This document shows positions 24,482 to 30,331 of a DNA stretch of 35,282 nt, in pieces. The stretch comes from a virus: positions 1-35,282 of IMG/VR virus record IMGVR_UViG_3300025879_000005, one strand, 5' to 3'. How positions within the stretch are numbered: the stretch's first letter is position 1; every line of letters begins with the position of its first letter. Position numbers and translations under genes: made by a program. The notes beneath the pieces were generated by a model. It was given only the letters and a program-made list of their open reading frames with translations, was not told the DNA's origin and ran no database searches.

Positions 24482-24861
24482 GTCATCCTCTCTCTTGTGA
24501 TGTAGCAGAAGGCCTCAAACGAAACGTCAACGATGTGTCCATCTGTGTCATCGATCAGCGCGCCGAGTGGTATGGCAACGCGGATCGGCTTGCGGTCAAA
24601 TTTATAGATCACGCAAGGTAGCTTGTTCTGCGCCTGTGCAGCGGCCACCGACTGGTCCCACCAAGCAGGATTAAAAGAACCGCCCGCATACCTCTTGCAC
24701 TCGATTGACCACGGGAATGTATCGTCATCGGGCGTCAGGTCATCGTGATAACCAGCGCGGTATTGCTCAAGGTTACGCTTAAACGAAATGCCCAATTCTG
24801 CGTGCAGCAGCTTGGCCACCTCGCGCTCGAATGCAGCGCCCTTTGCACGACCATTGACCAT
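24478..24861 (-). CDS. Holliday-junction resolvase-like PD-(D/E)XK nuclease
   Basis: This 127-residue protein begins MVNGRAKGAAFEREVAKLLH, where Glu12 is the first catalytic residue of Hjc-like enzymes, then has DDLTPDDDTFPWSIECKRYAG (Glu54-Cys-Lys56 as the ExK motif) and YKFDRKPIRVAIPLGAL. This is the pattern of Hjc/VRR-type phage resolvases. It would resolve branched DNA before packaging. Start and stop overlap those of its neighbours (TGATG, ATGA). Confidence 0.75.
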   Translation of the reverse strand: MVNGRAKGAAFEREVAKLLHAELGISFKRNLEQYRAGYHDDLTPDDDTFPWSIECKRYAGGSFNPAWWDQSVAAAQAQNKLPCVIYKFDRKPIRVAIPLGALIDDTDGHIVDVSFEAFCYITRERMT

Positions 24862-25022
24862 CAGTCCACCTTCGGTTGCTCTGGGTGGATACCGTCGCGG
24901 GCCATCCGTTCAATCAGCGCCATGCGGGTGTAGGCCGTGGTTGTCAGCCCGAGGCGCTCGGCAGCAAGGTCGGCGGCATCGGCCACCTCGTTGCTGCATT
25001 TAAGTCTAATTTCACGTTGCAT
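24861..25022 (-). CDS. Small ribbon-helix-helix-like protein
   Basis: This 53-residue gene starts at ATG 25022 after a good GGAGG and ends in a TGATG overlap with the next gene. The sequence REIRLKCSNEVADAADLAAE followed by RLGLTTTAYTRMALIERMAR has the strand-helix-helix layout of Arc/CopG-type DNA-binding proteins. As the first gene of the leftward operon next to the divergent promoters, it may act as an autoregulator. The family call is from pattern only. Confidence 0.65.
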   Translation of the reverse strand: MQREIRLKCSNEVADAADLAAERLGLTTTAYTRMALIERMARDGIHPEQPKVD

Positions 25023-25048
25023 TGTTAGCCTCCATTTGTGCTGCCATG

Positions 25049-25077
25049 TTTATTGGTGTAAAAAAAGTGTATGTCAA
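25049..25077 (-). promoter_or_regulatory. Leftward promoter of the replication operon
   Basis: On the - strand a perfect TTGACA (25077-25072) is followed after 17 bases by AATAAA (25054-25049), a 4 of 6 match to TATAAT. Initiation would fall near 25042, about 20 bases before the ribbon-helix-helix gene, whose GGAGG follows. This is the best sigma70-type promoter in the divergent gap 25023-25147. Confidence 0.65.
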
Positions 25078-25091
25078 GCGTAATTTTGTGG

Positions 25092-25120
25092 TTGACGGTG
25101 TTGGGGGGTTTTCGTAAGGT
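25092..25120 (+). promoter_or_regulatory. Possible rightward early promoter
   Basis: TTGACG (25092-25097) matches a -35 element at 5 of 6 positions. At 17-base spacing the -10 would be TAAGGT (25115-25120), only 3 of 6. A promoter is expected here because the + strand operon starts at 25148, but the -10 is weak; an activator or a different sigma factor may be needed. Confidence 0.35.
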
Positions 25121-25147
25121 GGGTGCATAACAAGAGGAGATACACAG

Positions 25148-25351
25148 ATGACCACCTACGAACACAAAGCAGCAACCTTTAACGGCAACGTTGTAATCGG
25201 CAAAGGCGCCACTGCAGAGATGGCGCGCGAAGACGCAATTAATGCTGCCGCTGCGCTGGGTAGCTGCATCCGAAAAACCATCAGCGTGCATGAGTGTCAT
25301 GCCTCTTACGCGGAAGGCAAAAAAGCCTTCACTTGGAAATTCCATGTATAA
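25148..25351 (+). CDS. Small early protein, unknown
   Basis: This 67-residue protein (MTTYEHKAATFNGNVVIGKG onward) is the first gene of the rightward operon, with an AGAGGAGA site upstream. It alternates a strand-rich start, a helix (AEMAREDAINAAAALGS) and a strand-rich end (KAFTWKFHV). I do not recognise it. A perfect hairpin begins 6 bases after its stop codon. Confidence 0.65.
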   Translation: MTTYEHKAATFNGNVVIGKGATAEMAREDAINAAAALGSCIRKTISVHECHASYAEGKKAFTWKFHV

Positions 25352-25517
25352 CCAACAGGGGGCTTCGGCCCCCATCCCCCCACACCTTGATCTCGTGCTG
25401 CGGGCGCTGGGCGTTCTACCGCCAAATCCTCCCTCCACAACGGTAGAACATCGCACCGGCCCAGCGTCCACACCACCAGATCGCTGGTGGGAGCGCGGCG
25501 AAGACTGCCCGTTCTAA
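25344..25517 (+). CDS. Possible Pro-rich 57-residue protein overlapping a hairpin cluster
   Basis: This frame starts at an ATG inside the end of the previous gene and ends at 25517. The product begins MYNQQGASAPIPPHLDLVL, is rich in Pro, and ends DRWWERGEDCPF, an acidic-hydrophobic tip. No convincing ribosome-binding site precedes it, and three strong inverted repeats lie inside it, so the segment may instead be a structured RNA. Both readings are possible. Confidence 0.4.
   Translation: MYNQQGASAPIPPHLDLVLRALGVLPPNPPSTTVEHRTGPASTPPDRWWERGEDCPF
25358..25490 (+). ncRNA. Cluster of three strong RNA hairpins
   Basis: Three inverted repeats follow one another. First, GGGGGC (25358-25363) pairs with GCCCCC (25368-25373) around a TTCG tetraloop. 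Second, GTTCTACCG (25413-25421) pairs with CGGTAGAAC (25441-25449), and outside it CGCTGGGC (25405-25412) pairs with GCCCAGCG (25459-25466), leaving a 9-base bulge. Third, CCACCAG (25473-25479) pairs with CTGGTGG (25484-25490) around ATCG. No T-tract follows, so ordinary termination is unlikely. A structured RNA, a processing site or a protein-binding site are candidates. Confidence 0.5.
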
Positions 25518-25547
25518 AGCGACTAAAAATCAAGTTAGGAGAGAGAC

Positions 25548-25742
25548 ATGACAATCGAAGAAGAGATTAACCTATATCGCAGCATGATACAGTTTCACGA
25601 GAAAAGCTGCAGCGACCTTCTGCAGCGATACGGAACCGGAGTAAGGCCGAGCTGGGTCTCAGAGGACTTGGCATTGGCAGGTCACCAAATTCGCCTATAC
25701 AAGCAGAGGTTGTCAGAGCTAGAGGGCCAGAACGATGCGTGA
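25548..25742 (+). CDS. Small helical early protein
   Basis: This 64-residue protein (MTIEEEINLYRSMIQFHEKS onward) looks wholly helical, with a C-terminal amphipathic segment IRLYKQRLSELEGQ. A strong AGGAGAGAG precedes its ATG. Its end overlaps the 29-residue membrane peptide gene by 8 bases. I do not recognise a family. Confidence 0.65.
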   Translation: MTIEEEINLYRSMIQFHEKSCSDLLQRYGTGVRPSWVSEDLALAGHQIRLYKQRLSELEGQNDA

Positions 25743-25824
25743 CTTTATCTGCGATCTGATCGGCGTAATCTGCCTGTTCGCCACCATGTATATCCTGCTG
25801 TTCATACCGGTGGTCGTCCAATGA
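25735..25824 (+). CDS. 29-residue single-span membrane peptide
   Basis: This tiny gene encodes MRDFICDLIGVICLFATMYI followed by LLFIPVVVQ. About 20 hydrophobic residues in a row make one membrane helix, with a short charged N-terminus. Its start lies inside the end of the previous gene and its TGA overlaps the next ATG (ATGA), so it is probably translated by coupling. It may alter the host inner membrane early in infection; its function is unknown. Confidence 0.6.
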   Translation: MRDFICDLIGVICLFATMYILLFIPVVVQ

Positions 25825-26045
25825 ATTACCTCACCATGCTGGTATTCATCGCCAATATAAACGGTGAAGACATGCCATTCCCGATACCGTTCACCAGTGA
25901 GCAGGTATGCGAACAAGCGCTGCGCACAAATGAAATATACGAAATCTTCGACGCCGACTGGAAAGACACGATGGTCGGCTGCGTTAAGACCGAAGTAGTC
26001 ACAGGCTACACAATCAGACCGAAAGCACGTCCATGGAGCAAGTAA
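25821..26045 (+). CDS. Small early protein, unknown
   Basis: This 74-residue protein starts MNYLTMLVFIANINGEDMPF with a hydrophobic N-terminus, then PFTSEQVCEQALRTNEIYEIF, and two Cys residues (about 30 and 54) that could form a disulfide. The end is basic (IRPKARPWSK). It could be exported, but no clear cleavage site is seen. Its start and end overlap neighbours, supporting translation. Confidence 0.6.
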   Translation: MNYLTMLVFIANINGEDMPFPIPFTSEQVCEQALRTNEIYEIFDADWKDTMVGCVKTEVVTGYTIRPKARPWSK

Positions 26046-26509
26046 TGCAATCGCAAATGCAGACAGAGAAACTAACAATCGTAAACATCATCGTATCAGG
26101 CAGCGGCTTCGGCGTGACGGCTGACGGCACCAGCGTTTTTGTGCCGCCGCGTGTTGTCTCCGCAGCCAACGCGGAGATTGGCGACGTATTCACCGCAAGC
26201 CTGATCCAGAACGACCTTAACCCGTCAGGTCGCACCCCGTTTCTGGCTGTGCGCTTGGAGCGCGAAGAACAGCAGCAAGCAGAGGCCGATACTGGCCACC
26301 GTTCTCACATTCTTGAGATGCTGAAAGACGGCTACATGACCAGCGCAGAGGTTGGCAAAGAAATCGGCATGGATGCCATCGGCGCCAAAGGAATTTTGAA
26401 AGGCATGTGGGAGAAGGGCGATATTGCGAAAGCGCTGATTTACTCTCGTGCCGACCAAAAGCGCGCTACGCATGTGCTGTGGGCGCTGAATGCTGACGAT
26501 TTTCTGTGA
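26045..26509 (+). CDS. OB-fold (cold-shock-like) plus winged-helix protein
   Basis: The ATG at 26045 has GGAG six bases upstream and overlaps the previous stop, giving 154 residues; an ATG at 26033 is an alternative. The N-terminal half (KLTIVNIIVSGSGFGVTADG, SVFVPPRVV, GDVFTASLI) resembles a cold-shock/OB fold that binds single-stranded nucleic acid. After a Gln-rich linker, residues about 85-150 look like a winged helix (HILEMLKDGYMTSAEVGKEI, AKGILKGMWEKGDI). The pairing suggests a regulator binding DNA or RNA. Exact role unknown. Confidence 0.65.
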   Translation: MQSQMQTEKLTIVNIIVSGSGFGVTADGTSVFVPPRVVSAANAEIGDVFTASLIQNDLNPSGRTPFLAVRLEREEQQQAEADTGHRSHILEMLKDGYMTSAEVGKEIGMDAIGAKGILKGMWEKGDIAKALIYSRADQKRATHVLWALNADDFL

Positions 26510-26517
26510 GGTGTGAT

Positions 26518-27069
26518 ATGGGTGAGCGTTGGACTGAGCGTGAGGAAAAAATCCTCATGCAGATGGTAGAAGACAAAACAGATTACGAAGACATTGCTGT
26601 CAGGCTAGGGCGCAGCAAAGGTAGCGTCGTCTCGAAGGCGAAGGATATGCGCCGCCGCGCGAACATGCCGCCAAAGGAGCCGAAGCAGCGTTCGGATGCG
26701 TGGAAGGCTCACGAGATTGAAACGCTTATCAACATGTTTGGCGATGGCTTCAAGACGTCAGAGATTGCCGAGCATCTTGGTCGCGGTCTGGCGGGGACAC
26801 GGTTCAAGCTGGTGAAGCTGCGCCAAGAAGGCCATCGGATCGACCGCCGCCGCACTATTCGTGAGAACGCCGAGGTGATGCGCAAGGCAAAAGGCATCAA
26901 GCTGGGCCGCATATCAACCTCGCTATTCAGCGATCAGGACACTAACGTGTCTCGTGAGGCGGTGGACTGGATTGTGAATTACGCGGTCAGCAACGGCTAT
27001 CCCACGCTGGCTGAGTGCTTGGTTGATATAGCTTTGGAGCAATATTTTCAGGAGATGGCTGATGGCTAA
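26518..27069 (+). CDS. Two-domain Myb/GcrA-like DNA-binding protein
   Basis: The ATG at 26518 follows GAGG, giving 183 residues. Residues 4-47 (RWTEREEKILMQMVEDKTDY, EDIAVRLGRSKGSVVSKAKD) and about 62-103 (DAWKAHEIETLINMFGDGFK, TSEIAEHLGRGLAGTRFKLV) are two helix-turn-helix units like Myb/SANT or GcrA. GcrA is a cell-cycle regulator of alphaproteobacteria. The C-terminal 70 residues look helical (VSREAVDWIVNYAVSNGYPT, then ECLVDIALEQYF). It may control phage or host promoters. The GcrA link is a resemblance only. Confidence 0.65.
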   Translation: MGERWTEREEKILMQMVEDKTDYEDIAVRLGRSKGSVVSKAKDMRRRANMPPKEPKQRSDAWKAHEIETLINMFGDGFKTSEIAEHLGRGLAGTRFKLVKLRQEGHRIDRRRTIRENAEVMRKAKGIKLGRISTSLFSDQDTNVSREAVDWIVNYAVSNGYPTLAECLVDIALEQYFQEMADG

Positions 27070-27256
27070 CGAGGGGCGTGGACTGGGTGAATACCAGAAG
27101 CGGCAGCGCAAGCCAGTGATAATTCGTGGCGTGCGCTATGAGAGCCACGTTGCTGCAGCCAAGGCGCTGGGTGTTAGCGACCGGACGATCAGCATGGCGG
27201 TAAAGCGCGGGACACTGGACAGGGTGGCGATGAGCAAGGAGAAAGCCGATGACTGA
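27062..27256 (+). CDS. Stand-alone NUMOD1-like protein, copy 1
   Basis: This 64-residue protein has GEYQKRQRKPVIIRGVRY, then ESHVAAAKALGVSDRTISMA and VKRG. The pattern K-P-V-x-I-x-G-x-x-Y-x-S then an AAxxLGVSxxTI helix-turn-helix resembles NUMOD1, a small DNA-binding module usually attached to homing nucleases. Here no nuclease is joined to it. Two related genes follow at 27593 and 27783. Starts and ends overlap neighbours by 8 bases each. Confidence 0.65.
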   Translation: MANEGRGLGEYQKRQRKPVIIRGVRYESHVAAAKALGVSDRTISMAVKRGTLDRVAMSKEKADD

Positions 27257-27449
27257 CGACCTACGCAGCACCCTACTGGCGTATTTCGCCATAGTGCCAT
27301 CGGCCTGCGCCGACATGGTGGCAAGCGATCTCGGGCTAGGCCAGCGTGAGGTGCAAGAGGCGCTGATCCAGATGGATGATGACGGCGATCTGCTGATGAA
27401 AAACGGCTGGTATCGCCTTAGCGAGAGGGCGAAGAAAAATGCCAAATGA
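27249..27449 (+). CDS. Small winged-helix-like protein
   Basis: This 66-residue protein (MTDDLRSTLLAYFAIVPSAC onward) has the layout of a winged helix: a first helix, ADMVASDLGLGQREVQEALI as the helix-turn-helix, and GDLLMKNGWYRLSE as the wing. It may bind DNA. It lies among other DNA-binding genes of the operon with 8-base and 11-base overlaps with neighbours. Confidence 0.6.
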   Translation: MTDDLRSTLLAYFAIVPSACADMVASDLGLGQREVQEALIQMDDDGDLLMKNGWYRLSERAKKNAK

Positions 27450-27615
27450 GGAAGGCTTTTTTAAACTTGACCCGTGGCCAGACAACAAAGGCCGCAAACC
27501 GAAGCCAAGCGATCTGCAGAATTTCAGCCTGCATTACCGGAAAGACATTCCGGTGACGCTGGCAAAGTCTCCACCATGGGAGAAAGAGAGCGATGAAACG
27601 CAAAACGATGGGTGA
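27439..27615 (+). CDS. 58-residue early protein, unknown
   Basis: This gene (MPNEEGFFKLDPWPDNKGRK onward, then PSDLQNFSLHYRKDIPVTLA) starts inside the end of the winged-helix gene and ends inside the start of the next, which is strong context for translation. The product is polar, rich in Pro and Lys, with no recognisable domain. Confidence 0.55.
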   Translation: MPNEEGFFKLDPWPDNKGRKPKPSDLQNFSLHYRKDIPVTLAKSPPWEKESDETQNDG

Positions 27616-27883
27616 TTTTCAACGCGCACAGCGCAAGCCGGTGACGATACGTGGCATCACGTTTCTGAGCCAAGCAGATGCCGCACGGCACTTTGGCCTG
27701 AAAAAGCACACCGTATGCGCCGCCATTGCGCGGGGAAAACAAAACAACATTGGGCTTGGAACTGGATATAAGGAGAAACGAGATGCCACAAGGGCGGGGC
27801 GAGTATCATCGCAAGGTCAGCAAGCCGGTGACAATCCGCGGCATCACATACGCCAGCAGGGGCGAGGCGTCACGGGCGCTTGA
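27593..27883 (+). CDS. Stand-alone NUMOD1-like protein, copy 2, with out-of-frame tail
   Basis: The ATG at 27593 follows GAGAAAGAG. Residues 1-56 carry the module: FQRAQRKPVTIRGITFLSQA, then DAARHFGLKKHTVCAAIARG. The last 34 residues run in another frame through the start of the next paralogue (101-base overlap), so this tail is probably a by-product of a lost stop codon or a duplication joint. Function as for copy 1: probably DNA-binding; target unknown. Confidence 0.6.
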   Translation: MKRKTMGDFQRAQRKPVTIRGITFLSQADAARHFGLKKHTVCAAIARGKQNNIGLGTGYKEKRDATRAGRVSSQGQQAGDNPRHHIRQQGRGVTGA

Positions 27884-28076
27884 CGTGTCGCACACATGCA
27901 TCTCAAGCGCGGTCAAACGCGGCATGCTGGATTTTGTCGGCCTGCGCAAGGCGAACAACAACCGCAAGCCAGTTATCGTAAACGGCGTCTGGTATCCTAG
28001 CGTTTTGCGGGCGTCAGTGGAGACAGGCATCGGCATAAAGAAAATCAGAAAGATTGCGGTGCCTGCTAGTAAGTAA
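27783..28076 (+). CDS. NUMOD1-like protein, copy 3, with a second degenerate module
   Basis: The ATG at 27783 follows AAGGAG and gives 97 residues. The first module is GEYHRKVSKPVTIRGITYAS, then GEASRALDVSHTCISSAVKR. A second, more divergent copy follows: RKPVIVNGVWYPSVLRASVE, then TGIGIKKIRKI. It is the last gene of the rightward operon and its stop overlaps the end of the oppositely directed nuclease gene by 11 bases. Confidence 0.65.
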   Translation: MPQGRGEYHRKVSKPVTIRGITYASRGEASRALDVSHTCISSAVKRGMLDFVGLRKANNNRKPVIVNGVWYPSVLRASVETGIGIKKIRKIAVPASK

Positions 28077-28464
28077 CGTCACCGCCAAGCTCACGTTTCA
28101 GCCAGCGGAGATCGTTTATCATCGCTGGCTGTGTAAACTCGCGGTCAGGCAGAAACAACTCTTTTCTGTCTCGCCAGATGTCGCCAGCAAATATTCGCAT
28201 CATGCCAATATCAATCGCAACACAGCAGTAATAATCAGCCAGCACTGTCATACGGGGCCGCTGGAACTTGTAGCCACCGCTTGCCCGATTTCGCCTGCTG
28301 CTTGTCTTTACCTCAACACGGGCCAATGTGCCGTCGCCTGCATGCACAACCAAATCAAACGCCCCGTCAATTCTTGATGCCTCTAAGCCAGCGTAGGCTT
28401 CCAGCAGGTAGCAGGCGAGGTATTCACCAGCCCGCCCGTGGCGTATATTGATCGTGCGGGCCAT
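28066..28464 (-). CDS. PD-(D/E)XK nuclease-like protein
   Basis: This 132-residue protein has the nuclease pattern: GRAGEYLACYLLEAYAGL with Glu14, then GAFDLVVHAG with Asp37, then RVEVKTSSRR with Glu51-Val-Lys53, followed by a mainly strand and helix part (YKFQRPRMTVLADYYCCVA). This is the usual layout of small group I intron-type or Hjc-like endonucleases. It is the last gene of the leftward transcript. Possible roles are resolution of branched DNA or attack on host DNA. Its start overlaps the previous stop (TAATG). Confidence 0.7.
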   Translation of the reverse strand: MARTINIRHGRAGEYLACYLLEAYAGLEASRIDGAFDLVVHAGDGTLARVEVKTSSRRNRASGGYKFQRPRMTVLADYYCCVAIDIGMMRIFAGDIWRDRKELFLPDREFTQPAMINDLRWLKRELGGDVTY

Positions 28465-28652
28465 TATTCGTGATAGTGCCTGTAGCTTTTCTGGCAGTGG
28501 TCACGCCCGAAAACACGCACCCATGCGCGCCAGAACCTGCTTTGATGTTGTAAGCGCCAAGCACGCGAACAGAGGCTTTCAGACGTATCACGGAATGATA
28601 CATCGTGCATGCAGCGGCTAGATGACTGGATTAATTGCAGAGCGCGTTCCAT
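28464..28652 (-). CDS. Small basic aromatic-rich protein, unknown
   Basis: This 62-residue frame (MERALQLIQSSSRCMHDVSF onward) is rich in Arg, Trp and His, with RFWRAWVRVFGRDHC. It starts inside the o-spanin gene (22-base overlap) and its TAA overlaps the nuclease start (TAATG), which supports translation. The ribosome-binding site is weak. No family recognised. Confidence 0.5.
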   Translation of the reverse strand: MERALQLIQSSSRCMHDVSFRDTSESLCSRAWRLQHQSRFWRAWVRVFGRDHCQKSYRHYHE

Positions 28653-28834
28653 TTTTCGTTTGCCACCACTGTGTCTGTCAGAAACTGTCGGTCATTTGCT
28701 GACAGCCATAGCAGGGTTTCTTCACTGAAATATAACGGTGATGCAATATCGCAGTATTCGGTGCCTTTAATCTTTGCGCACCCACTGGCCAGCACGGTCA
28801 ACAAAAGCGGGATCATCCAGCGACTTAATTTCAT
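28631..28834 (-). CDS. o-spanin (Rz1-like outer-membrane lipoprotein)
   Basis: The ATG at 28834 follows AAGGAG and gives 67 residues: MKLSRWMIPLLLTVLASGCA. A hydrophobic signal is followed by the lipobox ASGC, so Cys19 would be lipidated. The mature part contains YCDIASPLYFS and ends KWNALCN, as in Rz1-like proteins of this type. It starts inside the i-spanin gene in another frame, the classic Rz/Rz1 arrangement. It would join the i-spanin to fuse inner and outer membranes in the last step of lysis. Confidence 0.8.
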   Translation of the reverse strand: MKLSRWMIPLLLTVLASGCAKIKGTEYCDIASPLYFSEETLLWLSANDRQFLTDTVVANEKWNALCN

Positions 28835-29000
28835 CTTCAATCTCCTTGGCCTGCCGCAAGGTGTCCAGCCTATTTTCGTTGATGTCGGCTTTTACGGCAG
28901 CGGCCCCGTCGCGTCTTCCGCTCCAGTAGATGCCGAGCAACGCCAGAACGAAGGCGGCTACGCCAATGGCGTATAGTTTCAATCGACCCAGCAAAAACAT
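28767..29000 (-). CDS. i-spanin (Rz-like inner-membrane protein)
   Basis: The ATG at 29000 overlaps the previous stop (TAATG) and gives 77 residues. MFLLGRLKLYAIGVAAFVLA begins an N-terminal membrane helix (about 8-25), followed by a charged periplasmic helix (LDTLRQAKEIEDEIKSLDD) fit for coiled coil. The overlapping lipoprotein gene supports the i-spanin call. It is short for the family, but such sizes are known in aquatic phages. Confidence 0.75.
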   Translation of the reverse strand: MFLLGRLKLYAIGVAAFVLALLGIYWSGRRDGAAAVKADINENRLDTLRQAKEIEDEIKSLDDPAFVDRAGQWVRKD

Positions 29001-29185
29001 TACGCATCCTCGCCCCATGCAACGCACTTAGCATTTTTCACGATCAGATGCGGGTAGCCTTCTTCGATCATCAGCCAGCCGTTGGGGATGTCTCGCATGC
29101 AATCATCTAACGTGGGCCATGCTGGCCCTGCTATTCCCATGCATTGGCCATCAAGCGAACACGCTAGTAGGATTGCAGTGAACAT
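29000..29185 (-). CDS. Small Cys-containing protein of the lysis region
   Basis: The ATG at 29185 follows GGAGATAG and gives 61 residues (MFTAILLACSLDGQCMGIAG onward, with MRDIPNGWLMIEEGYPHLI). It has a hydrophobic N-terminus and four Cys, so it may be secreted to the periplasm with disulfides. Its family is not recognised. It sits between the amidase and the spanins. Confidence 0.6.
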   Translation of the reverse strand: MFTAILLACSLDGQCMGIAGPAWPTLDDCMRDIPNGWLMIEEGYPHLIVKNAKCVAWGEDA

Positions 29186-29189
29186 TGGT

Positions 29190-29864
29190 CTATCTCCAGC
29201 CAGAACTCCAAGCGCGCAGACGCTCACGCATAATGAATAGCGCCAGCCCACCTATCAGGATGCAGCCGACCAACGCCACGATCTGCGCAGTGCCGTCTAG
29301 CGCATTTAACGCACCTACAGCGCCGCCTACAGCCGATGCCCCCTGCACGACCGACGCCTGCACAGTCTTGCTCTGTGTGGGCTTAGAGCGCTGCTGAGCG
29401 CCAACTACGCCGCTAATCTCGGGCGCAGGCTTGCGGGCATACCATGCCGATGCGTTAAAGCACGGGCAGGCTTTCGCAGCATACTGGTTGTGGCCGCTGA
29501 CCTTTTCGATAGTCGGGTATTCGCGTTTTAGGCCAGCAATCAGCGTGCGCAGTGCATTGTCTTGTGCTTGCGTGAAGTTGTCGCCAAACACATCATTGGC
29601 AGTGCCACCTTGGCCGCCAACAAGGCTGACGCCGATGCTGTTAGCGTTGTGGCCCTTGACGTGCGCACCTGCCTTGCTGACAGGCCGACCAGTGGCAACG
29701 GTGCCGTCCCTGTCCACGATATAATGATAACCGATGTCAGACCATTTTCGTTCTTCCACATGCCAGCGGCGGATTTCATTAACTTTGGCATAAGTTTCAT
29801 CGCCGGCCATCCAGCCAACAGGCGTTGCCGTGCAGTGGATGATGATTTCGTCAATGTGGCGCAT
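29190..29864 (-). CDS. N-acetylmuramoyl-L-alanine amidase (T7 lysozyme type) with C-terminal membrane helix
   Basis: The ATG at 29864 overlaps the previous stop (TAATG), giving 224 residues. The amidase part shows Zn ligands His10 (IIIHCTAT), His125 (VSGHNQYAAKACPC) and Cys133, with Tyr46 (GYHY) and Lys131 at T7-like positions. It cleaves the amide bond between sugar and peptide in peptidoglycan at lysis. Residues about 145-190 are an Ala/Gln-rich linker and about 193-212 a membrane helix (IVALVGCILIGGLALFIM). A C-terminal anchor is unusual in T7-type amidases and may hold the enzyme inactive or link it to a membrane protein. Confidence 0.88.
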   Translation of the reverse strand: MRHIDEIIIHCTATPVGWMAGDETYAKVNEIRRWHVEERKWSDIGYHYIVDRDGTVATGRPVSKAGAHVKGHNANSIGVSLVGGQGGTANDVFGDNFTQAQDNALRTLIAGLKREYPTIEKVSGHNQYAAKACPCFNASAWYARKPAPEISGVVGAQQRSKPTQSKTVQASVVQGASAVGGAVGALNALDGTAQIVALVGCILIGGLALFIMRERLRAWSSGWR

Positions 29865-30331
29865 TACCATTTCCCTTGTGATCTGCCGAGAAAATATACC
29901 ACAAAAGCAAGGCCTGCGAAACCTGACAGAACTATCATGGTTGTTACTGACCAGAAGATCAGCGCTTCCTTTAGTTCTTCTTGGCGATATTTGGTTTTCT
30001 GCCGTTCTGCTTTGACGCGGCGCAGCGTTTCTTTGTAATCCTCTAGGCCCTTCTGGCCGTAGGTGTAGCTAATCATAGTCTCTACATCGCGGCGCATAGC
30101 CTGCAGCTTCTTCTGTGCTGCGAAGATTTGTATAGCTTCTTCTTCTGCCGAGCCTGTAAGTGATTTCCAGATCGACGGGTCTTTTGCTTTTTCGGCTGCA
30201 CGATTAACGTCAGAAACCGCGCCAGCAAACTTTGCCAGCGCACCGCCAATGTCTCGGCCATCGTTGAGTAGTTTCTTGATCTGCCCAACAGCCGTTGCCG
30301 CAACAGACAAAGCTGTGAGCGGGTCAATCAT
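29864..30331 (-). CDS. Conserved lysis-region protein with C-terminal membrane helix
   Basis: This 155-residue protein begins MIDPLTALSVAATAVGQIKK and has IGGALAKFAGAVSDVNRAAE, WKSLTGSAEEEAIQIFAAQK and a coiled-coil stretch (YKETLRRVKAERQKTKYRQE). A single membrane helix is at about 126-148. The sequence closely resembles a protein common in aquatic phages next to lysis genes; its role is not established (holin-related or membrane-bound accessory). Its start overlaps the previous stop (ATGA). Confidence 0.65.
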   Translation of the reverse strand: MIDPLTALSVAATAVGQIKKLLNDGRDIGGALAKFAGAVSDVNRAAEKAKDPSIWKSLTGSAEEEAIQIFAAQKKLQAMRRDVETMISYTYGQKGLEDYKETLRRVKAERQKTKYRQEELKEALIFWSVTTMIVLSGFAGLAFVVYFLGRSQGKW

